DNA from: Desulfocapsaceae bacterium
GTDB lineage: Bacteria > Desulfobacterota > Desulfobulbia > Desulfobulbales > Desulfocapsaceae
NCBI GenBank assembly: GCA_031292275.1
Contig: JARLHL010000056.1
Location: 25,079 to 89,078 of the forward strand
Direction of reading: 5' to 3'
Length of the DNA stretch: 64,000 nt
Under the pieces are notes generated by a model. It ran no database searches, was not told the DNA's origin, and saw only the letters and a program-made list of their open reading frames with translations. The translations under genes and the position numbers were made by a program. This document shows positions 29,386 through 38,039 of this stretch, in pieces. Position 1 is the stretch's first letter. Each line of letters opens with the position of its first letter.

Positions 29386-30831
29386 TTATCGCGATTTCAG
29401 TATCTCCAGAAGTTGGGAATGGATGTTGTCAAAGCCGCCGTTGGAGAGGATGGCTACAACATCGCCTTCTTTAAGATGTATCTGTAGATAATCAAGTATT
29501 TCAGGAGTTGAGGGAAATGAGCGAGCTGTCTGATTGCGATCCCTCAGGTCACCTGCCAGCTTTTCGGCGGAAAAATGTTCCCGGGCCGGGATATTGTCCA
29601 TCGGCAGAGGGTTACGGATCAGTATTATGTCGGCTGAGCCGAAGGCGCCGGCGTAGTCGTTCTGAAAGATGGTCCGGCGAGATGAATTGGTCCGCGGTTC
29701 AAAAACAGCGATAAGGCGCCGGCCCGAGTAGGCCTCTTTTAATCCTGCCAGTGTTTCCCGTACTGCGGTCGGATGATGGGCAAAATCGTCAATAACGGTA
29801 ATGCCCTTTTCCACCCCCCGAACTTCCTGCCGTCTTTTGACGCCTTTAAAGACGCTCAACCCCCCCTCTATAACCTGCGGGTCAACACCGATATGGTTCA
29901 GGACTGCGGCCACCGCGAGACTGTTCAGGCAGTTATGACGTCCGGAAAGATTGACCGTCATCTCGGCCCATTGTCGGCCCAGGTGTCGGATGGAGAAGTG
30001 GCTTTTTCCGTCTTGGAAGGTGACGTCTGAAAGCGTCCAGTCGAGATCGTGACGCATCCCGTATCCCTGGACAGGGCAGGGAGCATCTGCGACCACCTCG
30101 GCAACATTGCGGTCGTCAAGATTGGCGACGATCAGCCCTTGAGGGGGGAGGAGAGCGACGAATTTTTTAAATGAACGCTTTATCTGCTCAATATCGGCGA
30201 AGATATCGGCATGGTCAAATTCAACTGATGTAATTATCGCAATATCAGGACGATAGTGAAGAAACTTAGACTCTTTGTCAAAGAATGCGGTGTCGTATTC
30301 GTCACCCTCGGAGATGAAATGGCTGCCTTGGCCAATCCGGAAATTGCCTTGAAATTCCTGGACGATGCCGCCAATCATAAAGGACGGATCCAGACCTGCA
30401 TGATGGAGAGTTGCTGCAAGCAGAGAACAGGTCGTGGTCTTTCCATGGGTGCCGGCAACCACCAGGGAGGTTTTCCGGTCAATGAAGTATCGCGAGAGAG
30501 CCTGGGGGAAGGATAAGTAGGGGATCCTTGACTCTGCCAGTGCGGCGGCCTCCGGGTTTTTTCTGGTGATGACGTTGCCGACTATGACCAGGTCCGGGGG
30601 CGGAGAGAGATTGGCGGCGCAGTAGCCGTCTTTGATAGGTATGCCTATCCTGCGGAGAAAATCGGACATGGGCGGGTAGATATGGTTGTCCGAGCCGGTT
30701 ACCCGGTAGCCGGATTGGTGCAGCATCCCGGCCAGGGCTGCCATTCCCGTACCGCAGATACCCATGATATGGATAGTGTGCACGTTCTCAGGGGCTGTAT
30801 TCAGTGTTCTGTCAAGTTCAGCGCTGCTCAT
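29386..30831 (-). CDS. mpl: UDP-N-acetylmuramate:L-alanyl-gamma-D-glutamyl-meso-diaminopimelate ligase
   Basis: 481 residues, Mur ligase family. IHIMGICGTGMAALAGML is the N-terminal Rossmann motif, VAGTHGKTTTCSLLA the ATP P-loop, and the Mpl-type features SEGDEYDTAFFDKESKF and FEPRTNSSRRTIFQ are present. Mpl re-attaches recycled murein tripeptide to UDP-MurNAc, which implies diaminopimelate-type peptidoglycan and fits with the AmgK-like kinase and LysA in this window. Its start overlaps the stop of a 61-residue gene by 14 bases, so the two are translationally linked. Confidence 0.95.
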   Translation of the reverse strand: MSSAELDRTLNTAPENVHTIHIMGICGTGMAALAGMLHQSGYRVTGSDNHIYPPMSDFLRRIGIPIKDGYCAANLSPPPDLVIVGNVITRKNPEAAALAESRIPYLSFPQALSRYFIDRKTSLVVAGTHGKTTTCSLLAATLHHAGLDPSFMIGGIVQEFQGNFRIGQGSHFISEGDEYDTAFFDKESKFLHYRPDIAIITSVEFDHADIFADIEQIKRSFKKFVALLPPQGLIVANLDDRNVAEVVADAPCPVQGYGMRHDLDWTLSDVTFQDGKSHFSIRHLGRQWAEMTVNLSGRHNCLNSLAVAAVLNHIGVDPQVIEGGLSVFKGVKRRQEVRGVEKGITVIDDFAHHPTAVRETLAGLKEAYSGRRLIAVFEPRTNSSRRTIFQNDYAGAFGSADIILIRNPLPMDNIPAREHFSAEKLAGDLRDRNQTARSFPSTPEILDYLQIHLKEGDVVAILSNGGFDNIHSQLLEILKSR

Positions 30832-31003
30832 TTTTTCTCGCGGTTTCTTCTACTGTGGTATGTATGCTTTTAAAGACCTGGTCGAAAGTGGCCGGGGTCA
30901 ATCTACCCATTTCAATGAATTTGATGGCGATTTCTTTGGCGATCTTCATGATAGTATCATCGGGGACTGGTTGGGGGGCGTTGTCCTTGATGGCTGGCGG
31001 CAT
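30818..31003 (-). CDS. Small conserved-looking protein overlapping mpl
   Basis: 61 residues: a Pro-rich start (MPPAIKDNAPQPVPDDT) and a single amphipathic helical segment IAKEIAIKFIEMGRLTPATFDQVFKSI. I recognise no catalytic motif; it resembles short helical proteins of deltaproteobacteria of unknown role. AGAGGT precedes ATG 31003 at good spacing and the gene overlaps mpl by 14 bases, which supports that it is real and co-expressed. Confidence 0.65.
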   Translation of the reverse strand: MPPAIKDNAPQPVPDDTIMKIAKEIAIKFIEMGRLTPATFDQVFKSIHTTVEETARKNEQR

Positions 31004-31147
31004 AGCTGTACCTCTGGGTTGATTTACGGAAGTTGCGTATAAAAAAATCGCCTCTGCCGCCGGAAGAAGGCCAATTCATCACAGGAACGGCAGAGGCGTC
31101 TTTCGAACAGGAAAAACCGGTAGGCCCTCCCTGGAGAAAAGTTTCTG

Positions 31148-31774
31148 TTATGGTAGTCTGGTCAACGCGTCCATATCGATCATGCTGGCGGCAGCCAGGA
31201 GATCGGTGCGGGTGATATTCTTACCTTCAATGGTGATAAGGATATTGCTGCCTATCACCAGGTTTATATTTCCTGATGTCTCTTGAAAATCGATGATCGC
31301 CTTCTGGCCCTTGATGAGTTCCAGCGTTCCTGCTGATGATGCGAAAACCGGATTGCTGAACATCATCAGCATCGACTGCATCATCGGGGAATCCATGCTG
31401 AATCGAATCATGATCGAGGATTCGTTTTTGATATAGCGCTGTTCTATGGTGGTTGTGCCTTCAAAGTCTGTTGATCCGGCGGCGGGAGTCCGGTTCTGCT
31501 GTACTGCCCAACCGTTTAAGGGTTGCGGGAGCAGTCTTTCCAGGGATTCCCCTTTTTTTTGATGGATCATCCGGCTGGCATGGGTGAGATCGATCAGGGC
31601 CGCCGTAAATCCGCCTTCCCTGTAGTGCTGGGCTGCAGCCTCCAGAGATTGCAGAATGGGGTCCTCGCTTGTCTGCGACAAGGCGGGAGAAACTGACGCG
31701 AGGAGTAAAACTGTTATATAGATTGAAATTCTATGCATAATATTTTGTATCTCTGCAGGGACTGAGTTGAACAT
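31148..31774 (-). CDS. Exported hypothetical protein
   Basis: 208 residues. A signal peptide is visible (IYITVLLLASVSPALSQ, cleavage after about residue 33 from the chosen start). The mature protein begins with a TPR-like helical hairpin (ILQSLEAAAQHYREGGFTAALIDLTHASRMI) followed by a beta-rich region with VLIG/ILIT strands. The role is unknown; location periplasmic. Start ATG 31774 has GAGAGG at good spacing; ATG 31780 and 31738 are alternatives. It lies upstream of the mpl unit on the same strand but 144 bases away. Confidence 0.7.
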   Translation of the reverse strand: MFNSVPAEIQNIMHRISIYITVLLLASVSPALSQTSEDPILQSLEAAAQHYREGGFTAALIDLTHASRMIHQKKGESLERLLPQPLNGWAVQQNRTPAAGSTDFEGTTTIEQRYIKNESSIMIRFSMDSPMMQSMLMMFSNPVFASSAGTLELIKGQKAIIDFQETSGNINLVIGSNILITIEGKNITRTDLLAAASMIDMDALTRLP

Positions 31775-31780
31775 CTTCAT

Positions 31781-32110
31781 CCTCTCGTCGCAATTTCAGT
31801 CGACCTCTGCTTCTTACCATTCTTGAGAGGCGGAATCAAGTGTCGGGTAATCCGGCCCTGCCGGCATGGCCTCCGCATCCCGGATGGAAGGCCGGCCGTT
31901 TGTCTGGTCCGGAATGCCCTGACTGTTGCCTGCAGAAAGAGATATCAGGAAAAAAGACACGCGGAAAATGCTCGTTGCCGGGGAGGAGAGAAGGGGAAAA
32001 GAATAGCTTTGTTTATTAAAGACAGTGCGTGTATATAAACAGTGATTGAGAGGTACCTTGGATTTTTGGGCCATTACTGCTCACTGTTTCCACCGGAAAG
32101 GAAAAAATTT
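31781..32110. other. Divergent intergenic region before the HDOD gene
   Basis: About 330 bases. It contains the candidate HDOD promoter at 32009-32037. An 86-codon minus-strand frame (31814-32074) has no domain or ribosome binding site that I trust. Confidence 0.4.
32009..32037 (+). promoter_or_regulatory. Candidate sigma-70 promoter of the HDOD gene
   Basis: TTGTTT (32009-32014), a 17-base spacer and TATATA (32032-32037), about 70 bases before the chosen start at 32111. Confidence 0.5.
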
Positions 32111-32980
32111 ATGAGTATCGACCATGTAATTGATTCTCTGCCGCCGCTGCCGTTGACCGTTGCCAATGTAATAAAAGTCTCGACAAATCCTGAGAGTTCT
32201 GCAGATGATCTGGTTAAGGCAATTCTTCCGGACCAGACTATGTGCGCCGCTATCCTGAAGATAGCCAACTCGGTGCTGTACGGACAGTCGGGAAAAATTG
32301 GCTCCCTGCGGACGGCCATCGTGGTCCTCGGGTTTCAGGAGGTCCAAAGCATTGTCATGGGAAAGGCGGCGATCTCCACCTTTCGACAATCATTAAAAGA
32401 AAATAAGGCTGACATCAACAAATTCTGGGAGCATGCCTTCGGCTGCGGTCTGGCGGCAAAGATTATCGCTGAAAACCTGGGATTTGCAGCCGGCGAGTTC
32501 TTCATAGCCGGGCTCCTCCATGATATCGGGAAACTGGTCTTGTTCCTGGCGCTTCCTGATCTTTATCATCCGGGGGAATGGATGACCTCTTTTAGCGCAA
32601 AAGAGCATCTTGCCCTGGAAAAGCAGCGATTTACTATCTGCCACGATGCTATAGGAGGCCGTCTTTTCAGGAAATGGCTGTTTCCGGAGACACTCATAAC
32701 CGCCCTGGAATACCATCACTGCCCGGAGCTTGCCCCTGCATTCAGCCGGTTTCCGCTTGTCATTCAGCTTGCCGACCTGCTGTCTTTTCTCTGCTCGAAT
32801 CCCGGTCTGCTCGAAGGACGGGATCTCATCCAGCTGATCGAGGAATACCTGCCGGGGATAGAATCAAGATGGGAGAAAGGGAATCTGCTGTGGAATCCTT
32901 CGGTTATTGAGTCCTGGTTCAGCTGGTTAAAAACAGATCAGGTCCACGGGAGTTCGATTATGAATATCCTCTCTCTCTGA
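32111..32980 (+). CDS. HDOD-domain signalling protein
   Basis: 289 residues. It starts IDSLPPLPLTVANVIKVSTNPESSADDLVKAI, the typical HDOD opening, with AAILKIANSVLYG and ALRTAIVVLGF-like segments and a partial HD motif (GLLHDIGKLVLFLA), then the YHHCPE segment. HDOD proteins are non-catalytic or weakly catalytic relatives of HD phosphohydrolases, usually linked to c-di-GMP or stress signalling in delta-proteobacteria. The frame reaches back to 32042 but ATG 32111 has a GGAAAGGA site and starts at the domain. Confidence 0.88.
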   Translation: MSIDHVIDSLPPLPLTVANVIKVSTNPESSADDLVKAILPDQTMCAAILKIANSVLYGQSGKIGSLRTAIVVLGFQEVQSIVMGKAAISTFRQSLKENKADINKFWEHAFGCGLAAKIIAENLGFAAGEFFIAGLLHDIGKLVLFLALPDLYHPGEWMTSFSAKEHLALEKQRFTICHDAIGGRLFRKWLFPETLITALEYHHCPELAPAFSRFPLVIQLADLLSFLCSNPGLLEGRDLIQLIEEYLPGIESRWEKGNLLWNPSVIESWFSWLKTDQVHGSSIMNILSL

Positions 32981-33088
32981 TTTTCTTATCTGAGAGAGGA
33001 AGAACCCATAGCCGGTAGATGCCGTCTGGTGTTGTCTGAGTCGCCGGGGGGGGGGCGACGGGATGGCCTGGCGGTTTTCCGGCACAAA

Positions 33089-33877
33089 ATGCGAGTGTTT
33101 CTTATGTTTCTCTGTAAGGACTCCTGGCAGATCTATGCCGAGATGATAGCGGGGAATGGAGATTTCCCGGTCTTGGTCTTCCTCCACGAAGGGTTGGGCT
33201 GTCGAGCGATGTGGAAAGACTTCCCTCAGCAATTATGTGCACGGACAGGCTGTCCGGGCTTGGTGTATGACCGACAGGGGTACGGCAGGTCGTCCTCCCT
33301 GACTGCTGCCCATACCATTCATTATCTTCATATTCCGGCTCTCCTTGAATTGCCCTTTGTCCTTGAACAGTGTATCCCCGGTCTCCCTTTTATCCTGATT
33401 GGCCATTCCGACGGCGGCAGTATCAGCCTGATCTTCGGTGCCGAAAGGCCTGCGTTTCTGCGAGGAATCATCACGGAGGCGGCCCATGTCTTTGTCGAGC
33501 CTGAAACGATAGAGGGGATATGCCGGGCGGATCAGGCCTTCAGGCGCGGAGAGATGCGGGGATTGTTTGCATATCATGGAGAAAAAACGGAAAAGACCTT
33601 CAGGGCCTGGGCGGATACCTGGTTGAGCCCCTGGTTTCAGGCCTGGAACATTGAATACCTCCTGCCTTCTCTGACATGCCCGATGCTGGTTGTCCAGGGA
33701 CGGGGCGATCAGTATGGCAGTGAGCGGCAGGTCGAGGCCATACTGTCAAAATCATCAGGAACGGCCAGGGCTGTTCTGCTGGACAACTGCGGTCATGCGC
33801 CGCACCAGGAGCAGGCGGAAACCGTGCTGGCAGTCATGTCCGAATTTATCAGGGGGATAATTGCGCCGGAGTCCTGA
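33089..33877 (+). CDS. Alpha/beta-hydrolase
   Basis: 262 residues with the alpha/beta-hydrolase fold. FLHEGLGCRAMW is the oxyanion region, GHSDGGSIS holds the nucleophile Ser, GRGDQYGS the acid Asp and NCGHAPHQE the catalytic His. The nucleophile elbow GHSDGG is typical of small esterases and related hydrolases; the substrate is unknown. ATG 33089 is chosen over 33029, whose extra residues overlap a G-rich run; 33104 is also possible. No clear operon partner. Confidence 0.8.
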   Translation: MRVFLMFLCKDSWQIYAEMIAGNGDFPVLVFLHEGLGCRAMWKDFPQQLCARTGCPGLVYDRQGYGRSSSLTAAHTIHYLHIPALLELPFVLEQCIPGLPFILIGHSDGGSISLIFGAERPAFLRGIITEAAHVFVEPETIEGICRADQAFRRGEMRGLFAYHGEKTEKTFRAWADTWLSPWFQAWNIEYLLPSLTCPMLVVQGRGDQYGSERQVEAILSKSSGTARAVLLDNCGHAPHQEQAETVLAVMSEFIRGIIAPES

Positions 33878-33942
33878 CTCTCGTCTATCCGGGGAGCGGA
33901 AATATGCGTTTGAAAAAGAGAGAAGTGCCTCTCGCCTTTCCT

Positions 33943-34431
33943 TTATCGATCTCTGTCTCTGCGGTTATCGTGACGGTCCGGGCGGTGTTCCTGACGGTGA
34001 TCTTGGCGGTAGTCCGGGCGGCGATCTTGACGATGATCCCGATCTCTGTCCCATTGTCGCCAGTTTCTTTCCACGTCCCTACTCGGAATGCGTTTATAAT
34101 TATGATATGCATGCCTGAAATTGGGAGGTAAACCGTGAACTTCACGGGGGACTCTGCCCTGCTCCATAAATCCCCATGGGCCATTGTATGAATGCGACCG
34201 GTACCAGTGCCCTCCATAGGGGCGCCACCAATAACCCTGGTGAAACACAATATCCACTCCGATGTCAGGGGCTATATAAACATTGAGTCCCGGGAGGACC
34301 ACCAATGCGGGAGGACCGGAGAAAACAAACTGAGGGGGATGTGGCCTGAACGCCTGAGCCTGACCCGGGAATCCTGTGGCGGCCAGAAGGACGGCCCCGG
34401 TAAACATTAGCAGATACATTTTGAAGTTCAT
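33943..34431 (-). CDS. Exported protein with WRPYxGHWYRS motif and Asp/Arg/His-rich tail
   Basis: 162 residues. Signal peptide MNFKMYLLMFTGAVLLAATGFPGQAQA. The core PPALVVLPGLNVYIAPD through GYWWRPYGGHWYRSHSYNGPW is shared with the frameshifted gene at 52640-53103, a clear paralogue. The C-terminal 45 residues are repeats rich in Asp, Arg, Gln and His (DRDHRQDRRPDYRQDHR), low complexity and probably disordered. Likely periplasmic or cell-surface; the function is unknown. A promoter candidate lies at 34573-34600. Confidence 0.8.
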   Translation of the reverse strand: MNFKMYLLMFTGAVLLAATGFPGQAQAFRPHPPQFVFSGPPALVVLPGLNVYIAPDIGVDIVFHQGYWWRPYGGHWYRSHSYNGPWGFMEQGRVPREVHGLPPNFRHAYHNYKRIPSRDVERNWRQWDRDRDHRQDRRPDYRQDHRQEHRPDRHDNRRDRDR

Positions 34432-34572
34432 AAATTATGCCTTGTAAAATACCATTCTGATTTGCAATCGTCCACTCCATGCCCTTTTCTGCGATCGAAC
34501 CATTTTCCCTTCGGGCTCTGTTCGGTTGCGCAGATTGAGCGGGATGGGAGAAGGCCAATTTTTTTCATAACA

Positions 34573-34600
34573 AATATAACACGCAATTCCTGAAAGTAAA
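34573..34600 (-). promoter_or_regulatory. Candidate sigma-70 promoter of the WRPY-motif gene
   Basis: On the minus strand TTTACT (34600-34595), a 16-base spacer and TATATT (34578-34573), about 140 bases before the start codon. Confidence 0.45.
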
Positions 34601-34873
34601 CACCTCTGAAATAGAGATTTTTTTATTGTTATATGAGCTACTTCGGTGTTTCATGATCGTGGAAAGTCCATCGTATGGGCCCAAACGCTGCAGTGAATGC
34701 CGGATGTGCATTTAATCTCATTCTGAACGAGGCAGGTATCCTCTGTGCAGATATGTGAATGTACCATGATACCGCATGAATGAACGTTTGTTAGCCAACC
34801 TTGTTGTTTCAATATGTGCCATGCCTTGCAGGATGCCGACGAGAATTCGGGCTTGAAATCTCCTGCCAGTGTG

Positions 34874-34905
34874 AACAATATGGAACATATGTGTTCCGTA
34901 TTGTT
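34874..34905. repeat. 14-base inverted repeat, possible activator site or bidirectional hairpin
   Basis: AACAATATGGAACA-TATG-TGTTCCGTATTGTT; 13 of 14 arm positions pair. It lies about 180 bases upstream of the sigma-54 promoter, the usual distance for an enhancer site. The half-site TGGAACATA recurs at 36542-36550 upstream of the sigma-54 activator gene. It could instead be a terminator-like hairpin. Confidence 0.5.
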
Positions 34906-35085
34906 TTAGGGCGAGGGGTGCTGAAACGCGCGGGCGTTTCGCGGTAAGGCGGGGACTTTTCCGGATGAAAACCTCAACTGAATTCCGATATGTTTCAATT
35001 TATGCTGTACTGCGGGGAACTGAGAAAGACGCGGCACTGTCAATCTGATCAGCCATGGTTCGGGGAAAAATACATGTTTCTATTA

Positions 35086-35101
35086 TGGCATGTATATTGC
35101 T
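35086..35101 (+). promoter_or_regulatory. Sigma-54 (RpoN) promoter
   Basis: TGGCATG-TATA-TTGCT matches the -24/-12 consensus TGGCACG-N4-TTGCA/T with the invariant GG and GC 12 bases apart. It lies 68 bases upstream of the kinase-REC gene start at 35169. Confidence 0.75.
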
Positions 35102-35168
35102 TAGCTGCTTTTACATGCAGCTGATTTGTGTATACCCTTTGAGCGATTTTCAAATATAGGAGACATTT

Positions 35169-36374
35169 ATGCCATCTATTTCCCTTTTTTATCAGACCTT
35201 CACCAGGCAGAATGATATTCTGCAACAGTTATCCGCCACCTTGAATATGCCGTTAATCACCGACGATGATATTATCGCCAGTATTGCTGGCGAGCACGGT
35301 ATTGAACCCGATAAAATACAGCATTCACTGTATGAAAAAACATCGGTATTTAACCAATTTACCTTGGAGAAGGAGCGGCATGTCAATTTAATGAAAATCG
35401 AGATCGCCTCACGATTGCGGGCCTCATCTCAGTACATTTTCTCCGGGTTCCATTCTCTGTTGATCCCCAAGGGAGTTACTCATGTTCTCAAGGTGCTTCT
35501 TGCAGATGAAAAGGCCCTGAGGGTGGCCCAGGCCATTTCCGAGGGGCATTCTGAGAAGGAGGCAAAAAAGGTGGTGAGGCAGAGTGATATCAGCTCCTAT
35601 GTGTGGACGGATTTTCTGTTTCATAAGGAGGCTATTGATCGTTCTCTCTATGACATGATTCTGCCTGTGAGCAAGCAGCCTCTCGATAAGACAGTTAAAA
35701 TAATACTGGAAAATTTCCGCAAGACCTCTGTTCTTGAAACGGATGAGTCAAAACAGGCTGTCGAAGACATGTTTCTCGCTGCCAAGGTCGAGTATGCCCT
35801 TTTGCAGAAGGGGCACAAGATGGAGGTCATTGCCGATAAGGGAGATATTAGCCTTGAAGTCAATAAAAGTGTTTTTAACTTCAGTTGGTTGGCAAATGCA
35901 TTGATGCCGATTGCCCAGGATGTGCCCGGGGTGAAGAATGTTGAGGTCGTCCGGGGGCGAGAATACGATACCTCGGTATACCGCAGCCAGCGTTTTGAGC
36001 TCCCGTCCAAGGTCTTGCTGGTTGACGACGAACGAGAGCTGATTCAAACCCTGTCCGAGCGGCTGATCAATAGGGACGTCGGGACATATGCTGTCTTTGA
36101 TGGGCAGCAAGCTCTTGATATTATTGACGACGACAAGCCTGAGATTATGGTTCTCGATCTGAAGATGCCAGGCATTGACGGTATCGAGGTCCTGCGCAGG
36201 ACAAAGCAGAACAACCCGGAAATCGAGGTCATTATTCTCACCGGGCATGGAACCGAAGATGACCGGAAGACGTGTATGGCCCTGGGTGCTTATGCCTATC
36301 TTCAAAAACCCGTTGACCTGGATGAACTTTCCCGCGTTCTCCTGGAGGCCCATACCAAAATCAGCCATGTCTGA
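35169..36374 (+). CDS. Cytidylate kinase-like domain fused to a response-regulator receiver
   Basis: 401 residues. Residues about 1-190 resemble the cytidylate kinase-like family (AAK6/Cytidylate_kin2), with PLITDDDIIASIAGEHGIEPDKIQ, a helix-rich core and KVLLADEKALRVA; a clear P-loop is not visible, so catalysis is doubtful. Residues 205-265 have a BON-like pattern (GDISLEV, DVPGVKNVEV). Residues 275-395 are a full REC domain: VLLVDDERE, phosphoacceptor Asp in IMVLDLKMPGIDG, Thr in IILTGHG and Lys in YLQKPV. AGGAG precedes the ATG and a sigma-54 promoter lies upstream. A sigma-54 activator and a kinase/receiver cluster follow. Confidence 0.8.
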   Translation: MPSISLFYQTFTRQNDILQQLSATLNMPLITDDDIIASIAGEHGIEPDKIQHSLYEKTSVFNQFTLEKERHVNLMKIEIASRLRASSQYIFSGFHSLLIPKGVTHVLKVLLADEKALRVAQAISEGHSEKEAKKVVRQSDISSYVWTDFLFHKEAIDRSLYDMILPVSKQPLDKTVKIILENFRKTSVLETDESKQAVEDMFLAAKVEYALLQKGHKMEVIADKGDISLEVNKSVFNFSWLANALMPIAQDVPGVKNVEVVRGREYDTSVYRSQRFELPSKVLLVDDERELIQTLSERLINRDVGTYAVFDGQQALDIIDDDKPEIMVLDLKMPGIDGIEVLRRTKQNNPEIEVIILTGHGTEDDRKTCMALGAYAYLQKPVDLDELSRVLLEAHTKISHV

Positions 36375-36492
36375 TGGCTGCTTCTCGCGGCAGGCGGTGC
36401 ACGATTGACGTCTCTTTCAGTCCTTTTGGCCGACAAGGCGGACGGTTCTCAACCGCTGACCGGGGTGGGCAGGGGAGATGATGCATCTGTGC

Positions 36493-36523
36493 TTGACAGG
36501 AGAGGGGCGTTTCAGGATATAAT
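36493..36523 (+). promoter_or_regulatory. Candidate sigma-70 promoter upstream of the sigma-54 activator gene
   Basis: Perfect TTGACA (36493-36498) and TATAAT (36518-36523) hexamers, but with a long 19-base spacer. It lies about 90 bases before the start at 36613, with TGGAACATA half-sites between. Confidence 0.5.
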
Positions 36524-36612
36524 GCTCCATGCGAGACATATTGGAACATAATGGAACGAATGGGCGGGCCGCCCGGCAGGTTGAATTGCAAATTTTCAGA
36601 TGAGCCCAGGCA

Positions 36613-38016
36613 ATGAACCACGATGAAGACTCTTCTATAACGAATACGTTCAATGTCGGTGATATCCTCGAGGGTGTACCGCATGGGATAGCTCTGCTGG
36701 ATTGCGGACTCAGGATAGTAGCCATGAATCGATTCCTGGAGGGGCTGACGGGGTTTAGCAGTTCGGATGCCAGAGGAATCTACGGCGGTTCGATTTTTCG
36801 CAGCAATCTGGGCGATCGCGGGCAGGTCTTCCTGAAGGTCCTTGACACCGGTGAAGCGGTTTCCATCGAGGGCGACATCATCAACCGGGATCGACGGAAG
36901 GTCGCCATTCAGTTCACAATATCCCCGCTTCGTAATCAGGTTGAGCAGATAGTTGGGCTCATTGTGGTGCTGGAAGATATTTCTGCCTTTAATTCGGTAA
37001 TGAACACCTCACTCTTCCATGAACATTCCACAACGGGCATCCTGGGGCACAGCCTGAAGATGCAGGAGGTCTTTGAGCTCATGCCCCTGATGGCCCGGAC
37101 AGACGCCTCCATTCTGATTACAGGAGAGACGGGAACGGGAAAAGATCTGATTGCCGAGGCCATCCATAAGGCCTCAAAACGCGGTCGTCATCCTTTTATC
37201 AAAATCAATTGCGGCGCATTACCTGAGACCTTGTTGGAATCCGAGCTCTTCGGCCATGTCAGGGGCTCGTTCACCGGAGCGATCAAGGATAAGCCGGGCA
37301 TGTTCAAGCTGGCACAGGACGGCACCATATTTCTTACTGAAATTGGTGACATGCCTCTACCCCTGCAGGTTAAGCTGCTGTCCTTTCTGGATGACCGGGA
37401 GTTTTATCCTATCGGCGGGGACAAGAAGATTCAGGTTGATGTTCGGATCATCGCCGCGACCCATCGATCCTTAAGAGACCAGGTTGAGCAGGGTAATTTC
37501 CGCGAAGATCTCTTTTATCGGCTCAACGTCCTGCATATGCATCTGCCGCCGCTCAGGGAGAGGGATGGAGATATCCGTTTCCTGCTGGACCATTTTCTCC
37601 GGGAGCTCAGTGCACGGCTCAATAAGAAGATAAGCGGGTTTACCATCAGGAGCCTTGAGCAGCTGACGGCGTACAGCTATCCTGGAAACATCAGAGAATT
37701 ACGTAATATCGTAGAGTATTGCGCCAATATCTGCCAGGACGACAGGATCAGGTCCGAGCATCTGCCGAAATACCTGCTGTCAACGCCATTGCCGCCTGCG
37801 AAAGAGGGGCAGGACGAACAGGCCGCAAAGACGGAGCGATCGGTTATAAACGGCAGTGATCCTTCCCGGATCGGGAAGGACTGGATGAGTTTTGAGAAGG
37901 AGATGGTCATCAATGCCCTTATAAAAACACATGGAAACCGTTCAAAGGCTGCCAAGGAACTGGGATGGGGGCGCACAACGCTCTGGCGGAAACTGAATAT
38001 TCACGGTCTTGTCTGA
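36613..38016 (+). CDS. PAS, AAA+, Fis-type sigma-54-dependent activator with altered Walker B
   Basis: 467 residues. A PAS sensor (about 15-125) replaces a receiver domain, followed by the AAA+ domain: Walker A GETGTGKD, GAFTGA-loop variant GSFTGA (binds sigma-54), sensor I region, and RNVLHMHLPPLRER-type sequence, then a Fis-type helix-turn-helix (GNRSKAAKELGWGRTTLWRKL). The Walker B reads IFLTEIGD where hhhhDE is expected, a Thr for Asp (codon ACT). ATP hydrolysis could be weak or use another residue. It lies upstream of NifX-like, sensor kinase and receiver genes and may activate the sigma-54 promoter at 35086. Confidence 0.92.
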   Translation: MNHDEDSSITNTFNVGDILEGVPHGIALLDCGLRIVAMNRFLEGLTGFSSSDARGIYGGSIFRSNLGDRGQVFLKVLDTGEAVSIEGDIINRDRRKVAIQFTISPLRNQVEQIVGLIVVLEDISAFNSVMNTSLFHEHSTTGILGHSLKMQEVFELMPLMARTDASILITGETGTGKDLIAEAIHKASKRGRHPFIKINCGALPETLLESELFGHVRGSFTGAIKDKPGMFKLAQDGTIFLTEIGDMPLPLQVKLLSFLDDREFYPIGGDKKIQVDVRIIAATHRSLRDQVEQGNFREDLFYRLNVLHMHLPPLRERDGDIRFLLDHFLRELSARLNKKISGFTIRSLEQLTAYSYPGNIRELRNIVEYCANICQDDRIRSEHLPKYLLSTPLPPAKEGQDEQAAKTERSVINGSDPSRIGKDWMSFEKEMVINALIKTHGNRSKAAKELGWGRTTLWRKLNIHGLV

Positions 38017-38039
38017 TTCAGTTTAAGGGATACTGCAGC

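Larger units (their letters stand above)
34432..35168. other. Regulatory intergenic region, 737 bases
   Basis: It holds the minus-strand promoter at 34573-34600, a strong inverted repeat at 34874-34905 and the sigma-54 promoter at 35086-35101. A 75-codon minus-strand frame (34651-34878) has no recognisable features and I do not call it. Confidence 0.5.

Noticed and set aside
34651..34878. 75-codon minus-strand ORF in the regulatory region
   Set aside because: No family features; the region is better explained as promoters and a hairpin.
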